Assembly (NCBI GenBank): GCA_009778065.1
Contig: WRKM01000004.1
Span: 1-64,000, forward strand
From: Oscillospiraceae bacterium
Lineage (GTDB): Bacteria > Bacillota > Clostridia > Oscillospirales > Ruminococcaceae
Length of the DNA stretch: 64,000 bases
Direction: 5' to 3'
Position 1 is the first letter of the stretch, and each line of letters begins with the position of its first letter. Both the position numbers and the translations under genes were made by a program. A model generated the notes under the pieces. The model ran no database searches. It worked only from the letters and a program-made list of their open reading frames with translations, and had not been told where the DNA came from. Shown piece after piece: positions 11,074-19,379 of this stretch.

Positions 11074-11499
11074 TTGCCGACCTTTAACCAGCTTGTCAGA
11101 AAGGGAAGGGAAGTTTCTAAAACGAAGTCAAAATCTCCCGCTTTACAAAAAGGGATGAACACGTTAAAGAAACAAGAGACGGATAACTCCTCGCCGCAAA
11201 AACGCGGAGTTTGCACCGCCGTAAGAACCCATACCCCTAAGAAGCCTAATTCTGCGATGCGTAAAATCGCAAGAGTAAGACTTTCTAACAGCCATGAGGT
11301 GACAGCTTACATTCCCGGTATAGGTCACAAACTGCAAGAACACAGCGTTGTGTTGATTCGCGGAGGACGTGTTAAGGACCTACCCGGCGTGCGGTATCAC
11401 ATTGTACGCGGTACGCTTGATGCACAGGGCGTTGACGGAAGGATGCAGGGCAGAAGCAAATACGGGGCGAAGCGTCCCAAAAAGACAGCAGGCAAATAG
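11074..11499 (+). CDS. rpsL: 30S ribosomal protein S12
   Basis: S12 of the small ribosomal subunit decoding centre, 141 residues. The TTG start at 11074 is fixed by AGGAGGTGA immediately upstream and by the universal N-terminus [11 protein letters not shown]. The streptomycin-site loop reads [11 protein letters not shown] with the wild-type lysines, and [13 protein letters not shown] is intact. It heads the str-type block with rpsG and fusA. Confidence 0.97.
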   Translation: MPTFNQLVRKGREVSKTKSKSPALQKGMNTLKKQETDNSSPQKRGVCTAVRTHTPKKPNSAMRKIARVRLSNSHEVTAYIPGIGHKLQEHSVVLIRGGRVKDLPGVRYHIVRGTLDAQGVDGRMQGRSKYGAKRPKKTAGK

Positions 11500-11503
11500 A
11501 CAG

Positions 11504-11538
11504 TTGACAGTGGATAATTGACAGTTGACAGTTGACAG
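11504..11538. repeat. TTGACAG heptanucleotide repeats between rpsL and rpsG
   Basis: Four copies of TTGACAG occur at 11504, 11518, 11525 and 11532, the last three in tandem with a 7-bp period. A single similar stretch (GTTGACAG) occurs in the Res remnant at about 453. Simple heptad repeats of this kind are known from many genomes. Here they place several -35-like TTGACA hexamers upstream of rpsG, and two small inverted repeats follow between 11578 and 11605. Confidence 0.7.
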
Positions 11539-11701
11539 TCTGATTTAAGGTAATAAGAACAGCATAACAGAATAACCGCATAAGCGGAGATATATAGTTA
11601 TCTCTACTATTATCTTTGCACGGCGGAAGAATGGTGCTTTATTAAAAAGCACACTGCTTTCGAGTACCTGAGAATTCATTTTTATGAAGGAGGGAAGTAC
11701 G

Positions 11702-12172
11702 ATGCCAAGACGAGGTAACGTACCCAAACGCGAAGTCTTACCGGACCCAATGTACGGCTCCGAGATGGTTACACGGTTAGTCAACAACATCATGCTCGAC
11801 GGGAAAAAAGGCGTCGCGCAGAAAATTGTTTACGGAGCATTTGAGATTGTCGGTGAGAAGACAGGAAAAGAACCTTTGGAGTGTTTTGAGCAGGCGCTTG
11901 AGAATATCATGCCCCAGCTCGAAGTAAAAGCGCGCAGAGTGGGCGGTGCGACTTATCAAGTTCCAATGGAAGTAAGACCGGCGAGAAGAAGAACGCTCGG
12001 TTTACGTTGGCTCACAAATTACAGCAGAAACCGTAACGAGAAAACAATGAAGGAAAGGCTCGCCGGAGAACTGCTGGATGCTTTAAAAGGGCAAGGCGGA
12101 GCGTGTAAAAAGCGCGATGACACACACAGAATGGCGGAAGCCAATAAAGCATTCGCTCATTACAAATGGTAA
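11702..12172 (+). CDS. rpsG: 30S ribosomal protein S7
   Basis: S7, which nucleates assembly of the 16S rRNA 3' domain, 156 residues. The start is the ATG at 11702 with GGAGGGA upstream and the usual N-terminus [11 protein letters not shown], not the track start at 11684. The C-terminus [24 protein letters not shown] is typical for bacteria. fusA starts 12 bp later. Confidence 0.96.
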   Translation: MPRRGNVPKREVLPDPMYGSEMVTRLVNNIMLDGKKGVAQKIVYGAFEIVGEKTGKEPLECFEQALENIMPQLEVKARRVGGATYQVPMEVRPARRRTLGLRWLTNYSRNRNEKTMKERLAGELLDALKGQGGACKKRDDTHRMAEANKAFAHYKW

Positions 12173-12184
12173 AGAAGGGTTAGT

Positions 12185-14260
12185 ATGGCAAGAGAAGTAT
12201 CTCTGGAGATGACCCGAAATATAGGTATCATGGCTCATATCGATGCGGGGAAGACGACGACGTCTGAGCGTATTTTGTACTACACGGGTATATCGCATAA
12301 AATGGGCGAAACCCACGACGGCACCGCAATCATGGACTGGATGGAGCTTGAACAGGAGAGAGGAATAACCATCACCTCGGCGGCAACGACCGCTTTCTGG
12401 AAAAATCACAGGATAAACGTGATTGATACCCCGGGTCACGTGGACTTTACAGTAGAGGTAGAACGCTCGCTGAGAGTCCTTGACGGCTCTGTAACCGTTT
12501 TCTGCGCAAAAGGCGGCGTTGAGCCGCAGTCAGAAACGGTATGGCGTCAGGCAGACAAGTATAAGGTTCCCAGAATGGCTTATATTAACAAGATGGACAT
12601 AATGGGAGCGGATTTTTTAGGCGCGGTTAGTATGATGAGGGACAGGCTGAAAACAAACGCAGTTCCGATTCAGCTTCCTATCGGGGCAGAAGACAGCTTT
12701 AGCGGCATAATTGACCTTGTGGAAATGAATGCGGAAGTGTACGGTGACGATTTAGGTAAGGACAGAAAAACCGTAGAAATACCGCATGAATTGAAGGAAA
12801 TCGCTCAAAAGTACAGGGAAGAGCTACTTGAAGTGGTAGCCGAACAGGACGAAGAGGTATTGAATAAGTTCCTCGAAGGGGAGGAAATCACCGTTTCGGA
12901 GATTAAAAAATGCCTCAGAAAAGCCTGTATAGCAAATGCAGTAGTACCTGTAGTCTGCGGAACCTCGTATAAGAACAAGGGCGTACAAAAACTGTTAGAT
13001 GCAATTATTGATTATATGCCCGCACCCACGGATATTCCTCCGGTCACGGGTGTAAGCCCTTACAAAGACAGCGAAGAATCCCGTAATTCATCAGATGACG
13101 AGCCGTTTTCCGCATTAGCGTTTAAAATTGCGGCTGACCCGTTCGTAGGAAAGCTCTGCTTCTTTAGAGTCTATTCCGGTTCTATAGCGGCGGGTGCGGC
13201 GGTTCTCAATGCCACAAAGGGCAAGAAAGAAAGGCTCGGCAGAATATTACAAATGCACGCAAACCACAGGCAAGACCTTGATGTTTGCTATGCGGGTGAC
13301 ATTGCGGCGGCGGTAGGGCTAAAAAGCACGACGACAGGCGACACACTCTGCGATGAAAAACACCCCGTTATTCTGGAATCTATGGATTTCCCGGAGCCGG
13401 TTATAAGCTTGGCAATAGAGCCTAAAACAAAAGCCGGTCAGGAAAAGATGGGTATTGCTCTCGGAAGACTCGCAGAGGAAGACCCGACGTTCAGGATAAG
13501 GAATGATGAAGAAACAGGGCAGACAATAATTGCGGGCATGGGCGAATTACATCTTGAAATCATCGTTGACAGAATGATGCGCGAGTTCAAGGTAGAAGCA
13601 AATGTAGGAAAACCGCAGGTTGCCTATAAGGAAACCATAACATCTCAGGTTGAACAGGATACAAAGTATGCGCGGCAGTCGGGCGGACGCGGACAGTATG
13701 GTCACGTTAAAATCCGCATAGAACCCAATGAATCAGGTAAGGGATACGAGTTTATTAACAAGGTAGTCGGCGGCGCGGTTCCTAAAGAATATATTCCGGC
13801 GGTAGATGCGGGAATACGGGGTGCGATGATGTCGGGTACTCTTGCAGGTTATCCGGTAGTAGACGTGAAAGTGACCCTCTACGATGGTTCGTTCCACGAG
13901 GTTGACTCGTCAGAAATGGCATTCAAAATCGCAGGTTCAATTGCTTTTAAAGAAGCGATGCAAAAGGCGTCACCTATAATACTTGAGCCGATTATGAAGG
14001 TTTCCGTTCTCGTTCCTGAGGATTATATGGGCGATGTAATAGGCGATTTGAGTTCTCGCCGAGGGAACATTCTCGGTATGGACGATAAAAGCGGTATCAA
14101 ACAGATTGACTCTAACGTACCTTTGTCCGAAATGTTCGGTTACGCAGGCGATTTGCGCTCAAAAACCCAGGGGCGGGGGCAATACACAATGGAACCCAGT
14201 CACTATATCGAGGTTCCCAAATCCATAACAGAGGGAATAGCGACAAAAAGAGCGAGATAA
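12185..14260 (+). CDS. fusA: Translation elongation factor G
   Basis: The ribosomal translocase GTPase EF-G, 691 residues, full length. G1 [20 protein letters not shown]3 DTPGHVDF and G4 NKMD are intact. Domain IV shows [10 protein letters not shown] and domain V ends with [12 protein letters not shown]. It lies in the rpsL-rpsG-fusA operon. No terminator is evident before the tuf promoter, so some read-through into tuf is likely. Confidence 0.97.
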   Translation: MAREVSLEMTRNIGIMAHIDAGKTTTSERILYYTGISHKMGETHDGTAIMDWMELEQERGITITSAATTAFWKNHRINVIDTPGHVDFTVEVERSLRVLDGSVTVFCAKGGVEPQSETVWRQADKYKVPRMAYINKMDIMGADFLGAVSMMRDRLKTNAVPIQLPIGAEDSFSGIIDLVEMNAEVYGDDLGKDRKTVEIPHELKEIAQKYREELLEVVAEQDEEVLNKFLEGEEITVSEIKKCLRKACIANAVVPVVCGTSYKNKGVQKLLDAIIDYMPAPTDIPPVTGVSPYKDSEESRNSSDDEPFSALAFKIAADPFVGKLCFFRVYSGSIAAGAAVLNATKGKKERLGRILQMHANHRQDLDVCYAGDIAAAVGLKSTTTGDTLCDEKHPVILESMDFPEPVISLAIEPKTKAGQEKMGIALGRLAEEDPTFRIRNDEETGQTIIAGMGELHLEIIVDRMMREFKVEANVGKPQVAYKETITSQVEQDTKYARQSGGRGQYGHVKIRIEPNESGKGYEFINKVVGGAVPKEYIPAVDAGIRGAMMSGTLAGYPVVDVKVTLYDGSFHEVDSSEMAFKIAGSIAFKEAMQKASPIILEPIMKVSVLVPEDYMGDVIGDLSSRRGNILGMDDKSGIKQIDSNVPLSEMFGYAGDLRSKTQGRGQYTMEPSHYIEVPKSITEGIATKRAR

Positions 14261-14311
14261 TTTGGGTTTTTTAGGGCAAAATTACAAACAATAAATATTT
14301 ACAGAAAAGAC

Positions 14312-14340
14312 TTGTTTTTTCAGTAAAAATTTGTTAAAAT
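14312..14340 (+). promoter_or_regulatory. Promoter of tuf
   Basis: TTGTTT (14312-14317) and TAAAAT (14335-14340) have a 17-bp spacer, 43 bp upstream of tuf. A strong RBS (AGGAGG) precedes the ATG. Confidence 0.6.
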
Positions 14341-14382
14341 TAAATTCAGAAGCAACATCAAAATATCAGGAGGAAATGACTA

Positions 14383-15585
14383 ATGGCAAAGCAAAAATTT
14401 GAACGTAACAAACCGCACGTAAATATCGGCACGATTGGTCACGTTGACCACGGTAAAACAACGCTGACAGCCGCAATCACCAAGGTTCTTTCTCTGAAGG
14501 GATACGCTAAGTTTGAAGCTTATGACGCAATCGACAAGGCGCCCGAAGAAAAAGAACGCGGAATTACTATCAACACCGCACACGTTGAGTATGAAACCGA
14601 CGCACGTCACTACGCACACGTTGACTGCCCCGGACACGCCGATTATATCAAGAACATGATTACAGGCGCGGCACAGATGGATGGCGCAATCCTTGTAGTT
14701 GCGGGTACAGACGGTCCTATGGCACAAACCAGAGAACACATACTCTTAGCTCGTCAGGTAAACGTACCTTCACTTGTAGTTTTCATTAATAAGTGTGATG
14801 ACGTTGACGACCCTGAACTTCTCGACCTCGTAGAAATGGACATCAGAGATATACTCAGCAAAAACGATTTCCCCGGCGACGACACACCTATAGTTCGCGG
14901 TTCTGCAAGAAACGCTCTCGAAAGCAACAGTACAGATATTGGCGCAGAAGAGTTTAAATGTATACTCGAACTTATGGATGCGGTTGACAGCTATATTCCT
15001 ACACCTGACAGAAAAGCAGACCTTCCGTTCCTTATGCCTGTTGAGCAGGTTATGACTATATCGGGACGCGGTACGGTTGCTACAGGGCGTGTTGAAAGAG
15101 GCTCTATAAACCTAAACGACAAGGTTGAAATAGTAGGTTTACAGGATGAAGCGAGAGATACGGTAATCACGGGTATAGAAATGTTCCGTAAACTCTTAGA
15201 TTTCGCAGAAGCGGGAGATAATATAGGCGCGTTACTCAGAGGTGTAGCCAGAAATGAGATTGAACGCGGACAGGTTATATGTAAGCCCGGTTCGATTAAA
15301 CCCCTTACGAAATTTGTAGGTCAGGTTTACGTTTTGAAAAAAGAAGAGGGCGGACGCCACACTCCGTTCTTCTCCAACTACAGACCTCAGTTCTTCTTCA
15401 GAACAACCGACGTTACAGGTGTAATTAAACTCCCTGCCGATAAAGAAATGTGTATACCGGGCGACCACGTTGAGATTGACGTAGAGTTAATTACCCCGAT
15501 AGCGATTGAAGAGGGTCTTCGTTTCGCAATCAGAGAAGGCGGAAAAACAGTAGGTTCGGGCGTTGTTACTAAGATTAAAGAATAG
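14383..15585 (+). CDS. tuf: Translation elongation factor Tu
   Basis: The GTPase that delivers aminoacyl-tRNA to the ribosome, 400 residues. [35 protein letters not shown] and NKCD form the GTP site. [14 protein letters not shown] is the switch I segment. Domains 2 and 3 end in the usual [19 protein letters not shown]. It has its own promoter and is followed by a strong terminator. Confidence 0.98.
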   Translation: MAKQKFERNKPHVNIGTIGHVDHGKTTLTAAITKVLSLKGYAKFEAYDAIDKAPEEKERGITINTAHVEYETDARHYAHVDCPGHADYIKNMITGAAQMDGAILVVAGTDGPMAQTREHILLARQVNVPSLVVFINKCDDVDDPELLDLVEMDIRDILSKNDFPGDDTPIVRGSARNALESNSTDIGAEEFKCILELMDAVDSYIPTPDRKADLPFLMPVEQVMTISGRGTVATGRVERGSINLNDKVEIVGLQDEARDTVITGIEMFRKLLDFAEAGDNIGALLRGVARNEIERGQVICKPGSIKPLTKFVGQVYVLKKEEGGRHTPFFSNYRPQFFFRTTDVTGVIKLPADKEMCIPGDHVEIDVELITPIAIEEGLRFAIREGGKTVGSGVVTKIKE

Positions 15586-15605
15586 TAAAAAAATAGCATT
15601 AAATT

Positions 15606-15650
15606 AAAGGGCGACAGTAGATTAACAGTCGCCCTTTATTTTGATTTTAT
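15606..15650 (+). terminator. Terminator after tuf
   Basis: A perfect 10-bp stem AAAGGGCGAC/GTCGCCCTTT (15606-15615, 15628-15637) is followed by a T-rich tract. The convergent SCP2 gene ends 22 bp further on, so the hairpin may act in both directions. Confidence 0.88.
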
Positions 15651-15659
15651 TTTATAAAG

Positions 15660-16145
15660 CTAAACTAAACTTTCTTCCCCCGGAATGGTCTTGACCGTAT
15701 CAATGGCACCTTTTGCGTTCGATGTCGGTTTTGCGGCGGCGGGGGCTTTTTTCGCCGGAGGGGTTTTCTTGGTGGAGGAAATTCCCTTTTTCAGCTTTTT
15801 TTCGGCATCCTTTTTTTCAGAACCCGACAAAGCCATTTTATCAAGCTCAAGAGCCATGTTAAAGTCGCCCTCAACTTGAATTATTCCGTTATCAACGGCT
15901 TCCTGCAAGGTGAATCTCGAATTTGCAAGTTTGATAAAATCCTCGCCCGATGCTATCAGCAGTGCGTTTTTATCAACGTAGTCATACGGAGCGACTTCGA
16001 GAATACCTCCACGGAACGCAACATAAAACGCACCGCCTCCCTCGCCTGTTATGTTAAATTGAAACGCGAAATCGCCACACAGCTTGCTTTTATCGGCTTT
16101 AGAATAAACTTTTTTGACATCAGCAAAAATTTTCTCGTAAGTCAT
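15660..16145 (-). CDS. SCP2 sterol-binding-domain protein with basic tail
   Basis: 161 residues. Residues 1-105 fit the SCP2 lipid-binding fold (FAFQFNITGEGGGAFYVAFRGG, later GDFNMALELDKMAL), a domain found in small stand-alone bacterial proteins of unclear substrate. The C-terminal 45 residues are Lys/Ala/Pro-rich (KKTPPAKKAPAAAKPTSN), a low-complexity tail that is not part of the domain. GGAAGTG precedes the ATG. It is monocistronic and convergent with tuf. The function is unknown. Confidence 0.75.
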   Translation of the reverse strand: MTYEKIFADVKKVYSKADKSKLCGDFAFQFNITGEGGGAFYVAFRGGILEVAPYDYVDKNALLIASGEDFIKLANSRFTLQEAVDNGIIQVEGDFNMALELDKMALSGSEKKDAEKKLKKGISSTKKTPPAKKAPAAAKPTSNAKGAIDTVKTIPGEESLV

Positions 16146-16206
16146 AACGACACTTCCTTTCGTTTAATTTTGTGCATTTTCAGCCTACTCGTCAACTTAT
16201 AAAGTT

Positions 16207-16235
16207 ATTATACCACAAACTATAGTAATATGCAA
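16207..16235 (-). promoter_or_regulatory. Promoter of the SCP2-domain gene
   Basis: On the minus strand, TTGCAT (16230-16235) and TATAAT (16207-16212) are separated by 17 bp, about 60 bp upstream of the start codon. Confidence 0.6.
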
Positions 16236-16376
16236 TACATATTTAATACAAAATTTAGGCGGATTTAAACCGTATATTTGAAATATAGATTAATGCTTAA
16301 AATCGGGATAATTACATAGGTTTATACCAATACCCCGCAAAAAGAAGGGAGGTTTAGTATAAAATGTTTTTAATTG

Positions 16377-16405
16377 TTGACAAAAGAGGAAAGATTATGT
16401 ATAAT
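16377..16405 (+). promoter_or_regulatory. Consensus sigma-A promoter of the mgtE leader
   Basis: TTGACA (16377-16382), a 17-bp spacer and TATAAT (16400-16405), all perfect. Transcription would start near 16412, leaving a leader of about 240 nt before mgtE. Confidence 0.85.
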
Positions 16406-16438
16406 ATAAATAAGGTATTTATGGAAGGAGGCGTTTTT

Positions 16439-16537
16439 GTGCGTATAATGAATTTTGACGACCCGTTACCGCCCCGAAGTAGCAACAAGGTAGGGAACAT
16501 GAAAATAAAAAACTGCATAAAACCGCCGCCGTTTTAA
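16439..16537 (+). CDS. Candidate regulatory leader peptide of mgtE
   Basis: A 32-codon ORF starts with GTG at 16439, seven nt after AAGGAGG (16425-16431). It reads MRIMNFDDPLPPR..., carries two acidic residues directly followed by a proline-rich stretch, and ends in KPPPF just before the leader terminator. The N-terminal pattern recalls enterobacterial MgtL (MEPDPTPLPRRR), whose acidic/proline codons make ribosomes sensitive to low Mg2+ and thereby control a Mg2+ transporter gene. Position, RBS, composition and the downstream mgtE support a regulatory uORF. The similarity to MgtL is in pattern only and the mechanism is inferred. Confidence 0.6.
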   Translation: MRIMNFDDPLPPRSSNKVGNMKIKNCIKPPPF

Positions 16538-16549
16538 AAATAATAATCG

Positions 16550-16579
16550 GTCGCGTATTTATGCGCGGCTTTTTTATTT
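16550..16579 (+). terminator. Intrinsic terminator in the mgtE leader (attenuator)
   Basis: An 8-bp stem GTCGCGTA/TGCGCGGC (16550-16557, 16562-16569, including G-U pairs) with a TTTA loop is followed by six T. It lies 12 nt after the leader-peptide stop and about 75 nt before mgtE, so it must be bypassed for mgtE expression. Confidence 0.75.
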
Positions 16580-16652
16580 TCATATTCCTGTATCGAATCG
16601 GAACATAATACACGGCAGGCTACGTAAAAAATGTAAAGGAGTATGAAAAAGC

Positions 16653-18011
16653 ATGAGAGACTTTGAAATTTACGAAGAAATGCTCGACAACAAGCAGTAT
16701 AACGCACTCAGAAACGAGTTAACAGATGAAAACCCGGCTGACATATCGGGACTCATCGAAAACATTCCGGTAGACAAGGCGGTACTGATTTTTCGTATGT
16801 TGCCAAAGGATATGGAAGCGGAGGTTTTTGCGAACCTCTTTCCCGATGTACAGGAAGCATTAATCGGAAAACTAAGCGAGACGGAAATACGCTCGATTAT
16901 CGAAGAGCTTTTCCTCGATGATGCGGCGGATTTTATAGAGGAAATGCCTGCGGGAATCGCCAAAAAGGTTTTAGCCACCGCAAAACCCGAAACCAGAGAA
17001 GAAATAAATCGACTGTTAAAATACCCTGAAGACTCGGCGGGTAGCATAATGACGGTCGAGTATGTGGATTTAAAAAGCGAGATGACGGTACGCGAGGCGT
17101 TTTCACGCATACGCAGAACAGGCACGGATAAGGAAACGATTTATACTTGTTTTGTTGTTGACTCCGAGCGCAGGCTTGTAGGGGTCGTAAGCGCGAAAAC
17201 ATTAATGCTTGCCGAACGTGATGAAATTATCGGCGACATAATGGATGATGTAAACCTTGTTACCGCCGAAACACTTGAAGACCGCGAAGTGGTTGCCCAA
17301 AGGGTTAACAAATATGACCTTTTGAGCATACCTGTCGTGGATTCCGAAAAGCGTTTAGTGGGGATTATCACCATTGACGACATAGCCGACGTTGTTGAAG
17401 AAGAGGCAACGGAAGACTTTGAAAAAATGGCGGCTATGCTGCCGTCCGAAAAACCGTATCTTAAAACAAGCGTGTTTGAGCTTTTCAAAAATCGAATAGG
17501 CTGGTTAGTCGGGCTTATGATTATGGGAATGGGAACGGGGGTAATATTAAAAGTTTATGAAGATGTTTTGCTTGCGGTTCCGCTTCTGATTGGGTTTGTA
17601 CCGATGCTTACGGACACCGGCGGCAACGCGGGCAGTCAAAGTGCAACTTTGATTATACGCGGTATGGCGGTTTCGGAAATATCATCTTCTGATTTTTTGA
17701 AAGCCGCATGGAAAGAAATACGCATAAGCTTAATGGCGGGCGTTGTTTTAGCGGTTGTTGCGTTTTTGAGGGTTATTTTGTTTTATCACACCGAAACAGA
17801 ATTATTTTTAAAAGCCTCCGTGATTAGTATTACCATTATATTTACGGTATTTATGGCAAAGCTGTGCGGTGTTGCACTTCCCATACTTGCAAAAAAGTTG
17901 AATATAGACCCCGCCATAATGGCGGCACCGCTTATTACAACTATTGTTGATACCTGCTCGTTAGTCGTTTTCGTTATGATTGCGAAATTACTTTTAGGGC
18001 ATCTTATGTAA
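16653..18011 (+). CDS. mgtE: Magnesium transporter MgtE
   Basis: 452 residues, the full MgtE architecture. There is an N-terminal helical superfamily domain (DKAVLIFRMLPKDMEAEVFANL), a CBS pair (about 135-255, with GSIMTVEYVDL and VDSEKRLVGIITIDDIADV) and five membrane helices containing the pore signature TDTGGNAGSQSATLIIRGMA. In this family the cytosolic domains close the channel when Mg2+ is high. Here an additional layer is suggested by the leader peptide and terminator upstream. No M-box riboswitch is recognisable. AAAGGAG lies upstream of the ATG. Confidence 0.95.
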   Translation: MRDFEIYEEMLDNKQYNALRNELTDENPADISGLIENIPVDKAVLIFRMLPKDMEAEVFANLFPDVQEALIGKLSETEIRSIIEELFLDDAADFIEEMPAGIAKKVLATAKPETREEINRLLKYPEDSAGSIMTVEYVDLKSEMTVREAFSRIRRTGTDKETIYTCFVVDSERRLVGVVSAKTLMLAERDEIIGDIMDDVNLVTAETLEDREVVAQRVNKYDLLSIPVVDSEKRLVGIITIDDIADVVEEEATEDFEKMAAMLPSEKPYLKTSVFELFKNRIGWLVGLMIMGMGTGVILKVYEDVLLAVPLLIGFVPMLTDTGGNAGSQSATLIIRGMAVSEISSSDFLKAAWKEIRISLMAGVVLAVVAFLRVILFYHTETELFLKASVISITIIFTVFMAKLCGVALPILAKKLNIDPAIMAAPLITTIVDTCSLVVFVMIAKLLLGHLM

Positions 18012-18082
18012 AAGACCTGTAACACAATTCCACCTTGCTGAATAATATAGTTTATTACGTTAAGAGCGGGTGTGATAAAACA

Positions 18083-18250
18083 ATGAGAAGACGGCGTTAC
18101 AGGCGCGAGAGCAGGCGAAATCTGCCTTTTATATGCCTTGCGGGGGCATTGGCATTCGTGCTTATTTGTCTTCTGTCGGCGAAGTTCTTGTTTTTCATAC
18201 TCGCAGTGGTACTAATCGCGCTTGGCTTATATATGCTCAGTTGCGCATAA
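18083..18250 (+). CDS. Small Arg-rich membrane protein
   Basis: 55 residues from the ATG at 18083; the track start at 18035 is less likely. An extremely basic N-terminus (MRRRRYRRESRR) is followed by two hydrophobic segments that could form a hairpin in the membrane with both ends inside. I do not recognise a family. It lies between mgtE and spoVM, with a weak RBS. It may be a real small protein of the mgtE transcript or chance. Confidence 0.4.
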   Translation: MRRRRYRRESRRNLPFICLAGALAFVLICLLSAKFLFFILAVVLIALGLYMLSCA

Positions 18251-18277
18251 TCAATTCTGTTAAGGTAGGTGGTCTTA

Positions 18278-18364
18278 ATGAAAATCGTCGTGGTAAAGAG
18301 TCCTAAAATTCTTGCCGGATTCTTAAGGTTTTTTTTCAGAATCAAAAAGGAACAGGTTACATAA
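18278..18364 (+). CDS. spoVM: Stage V sporulation protein SpoVM
   Basis: A 28-residue ORF (MKIVVVKSPKILAGFLRFFF...), too short for the ORF track. It has the amphipathic-helix character and residue pattern of SpoVM (B. subtilis MKFYTIKLPKFLGGIVR), the peptide that recognises the curved forespore membrane and anchors the SpoIVA coat basement layer. AAGGTAGGTGG lies upstream. In Bacilli and Clostridia spoVM is commonly found close to prpC-prkC-rsgA, exactly the genes adjacent here on the other strand. This is the best evidence in the window for a spore-forming ancestry. Confidence 0.8.
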   Translation: MKIVVVKSPKILAGFLRFFFRIKKEQVT

Positions 18365-18381
18365 TGATTTGCAAAATGTAA

Positions 18382-18403
18382 GGCGCGATGAAAACATCGC
18401 GCC
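18382..18403. terminator. Hairpin between convergent spoVM and rsgA
   Basis: A perfect 9-bp stem GGCGCGATG/CATCGCGCC with an AAAA loop lies between the two converging genes. The T tract is weak on either side, so it is probably a bidirectional terminator of moderate strength. Confidence 0.6.
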
Positions 18404-18409
18404 GCAAAA

Positions 18410-19378
18410 TTACCGTTTTTTATAATTCTTCTCTTCCGTCCGCGCTTCCTCGTAAATTCTGACATAACTTTCAAAGCGGCTTTCTGTAATATCGCCTCGC
18501 TCTTTTGCCATTATCACCGCACAACCATCCTCTTTGGTATGACGGCAGCCTGAAAATCTACACTTATCAAGAAAAGGTATAAACTCACGAAAGCACATCC
18601 CCACGTCCGAAGAAGCGAGCTTTCCGTACTTAGCCGCCTCAACGGTAGAAAAACCGGGCGTATCAGCAATATAAACAGGGGAGGACATACTGTCAAGACG
18701 ATAGAGTTCGACCTGCCGCGTTGTGTGTTTTCCGCGACCGAGCTTCTTACTGATTTCGGCGGTTTCGAGGGTGAGTTCGGGGAAAAGACTGTTTAACGTA
18801 CTGGATTTTCCGACGCCTGTATTACCGACGAGTACGCAAGTTTTCTTTCTCGGACTATCGCAAACGGTATCAGATAACCTATCGGGCAGGGAGTCTGCAC
18901 TGAAGGCGTCCTGCGTACCGAGCAGAAATTTATGCAGTTTGTCAACTCCTTCACCGCTCTCGTTACTGATTGAAAACACTTTAAACCCGGATTTTTCATA
19001 TATTCTGTAAAGCTCATCATCTTCTTTTTTATCAATTTTGGTAAACAGCGGGATGGGTTCTATTCCCTTGCTTTCAAAAATAGCAATCAACTTGTCGAGT
19101 ATTAGTCTGTTCGGGGCGGGTTCTACGGTGGAAATAACAATAATCGCCGCATCTATATTAGCAAGAGGAGGACGGACGATATAGTTTTTTCGCTCAGATA
19201 CATCCGTGATAACAGGTGAATTATCAATAATTTCAACAATAACATCATCGCCCGCTACGGGAGTAATCCCTTTAAGTCTGAACACCCCCCGCGCGGTGCA
19301 TAACAACATTCCGTCAAGGGTTTCTACATGGAAGAAACCCCCGACGGATTTTAAAATTTTTCCTGTTTTATTATTCAT
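18410..19378 (-). CDS. rsgA: Ribosome small-subunit GTPase RsgA
   Basis: 322 residues from the ATG at 19378. The track start at 19438 lies inside prkC, and the chosen start leaves a 1-bp gap after it. RsgA/CpgA is a circularly permuted GTPase acting in 30S maturation. An N-terminal OB fold is followed by G4 FTKID, G1 GNTGVGKSSTLNSLFPEL and G3 DTPGFS. The C-terminal zinc site is in CRFSGCRHTKEDGC. It is the last gene of the prpC-prkC-rsgA unit. The rpe and thiN genes that often follow are absent. Confidence 0.93.
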   Translation of the reverse strand: MNNKTGKILKSVGGFFHVETLDGMLLCTARGVFRLKGITPVAGDDVIVEIIDNSPVITDVSERKNYIVRPPLANIDAAIIVISTVEPAPNRLILDKLIAIFESKGIEPIPLFTKIDKKEDDELYRIYEKSGFKVFSISNESGEGVDKLHKFLLGTQDAFSADSLPDRLSDTVCDSPRKKTCVLVGNTGVGKSSTLNSLFPELTLETAEISKKLGRGKHTTRQVELYRLDSMSSPVYIADTPGFSTVEAAKYGKLASSDVGMCFREFIPFLDKCRFSGCRHTKEDGCAVIMAKERGDITESRFESYVRIYEEARTEEKNYKKR

Positions 19379-19379
19379 T

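Noticed and set aside
16405-16652. M-box or Mn-type riboswitch before mgtE
   Set aside because: I looked for the conserved M-box and yybP-ykoY cores and found neither. The leader ORF plus terminator explains the sequence better.
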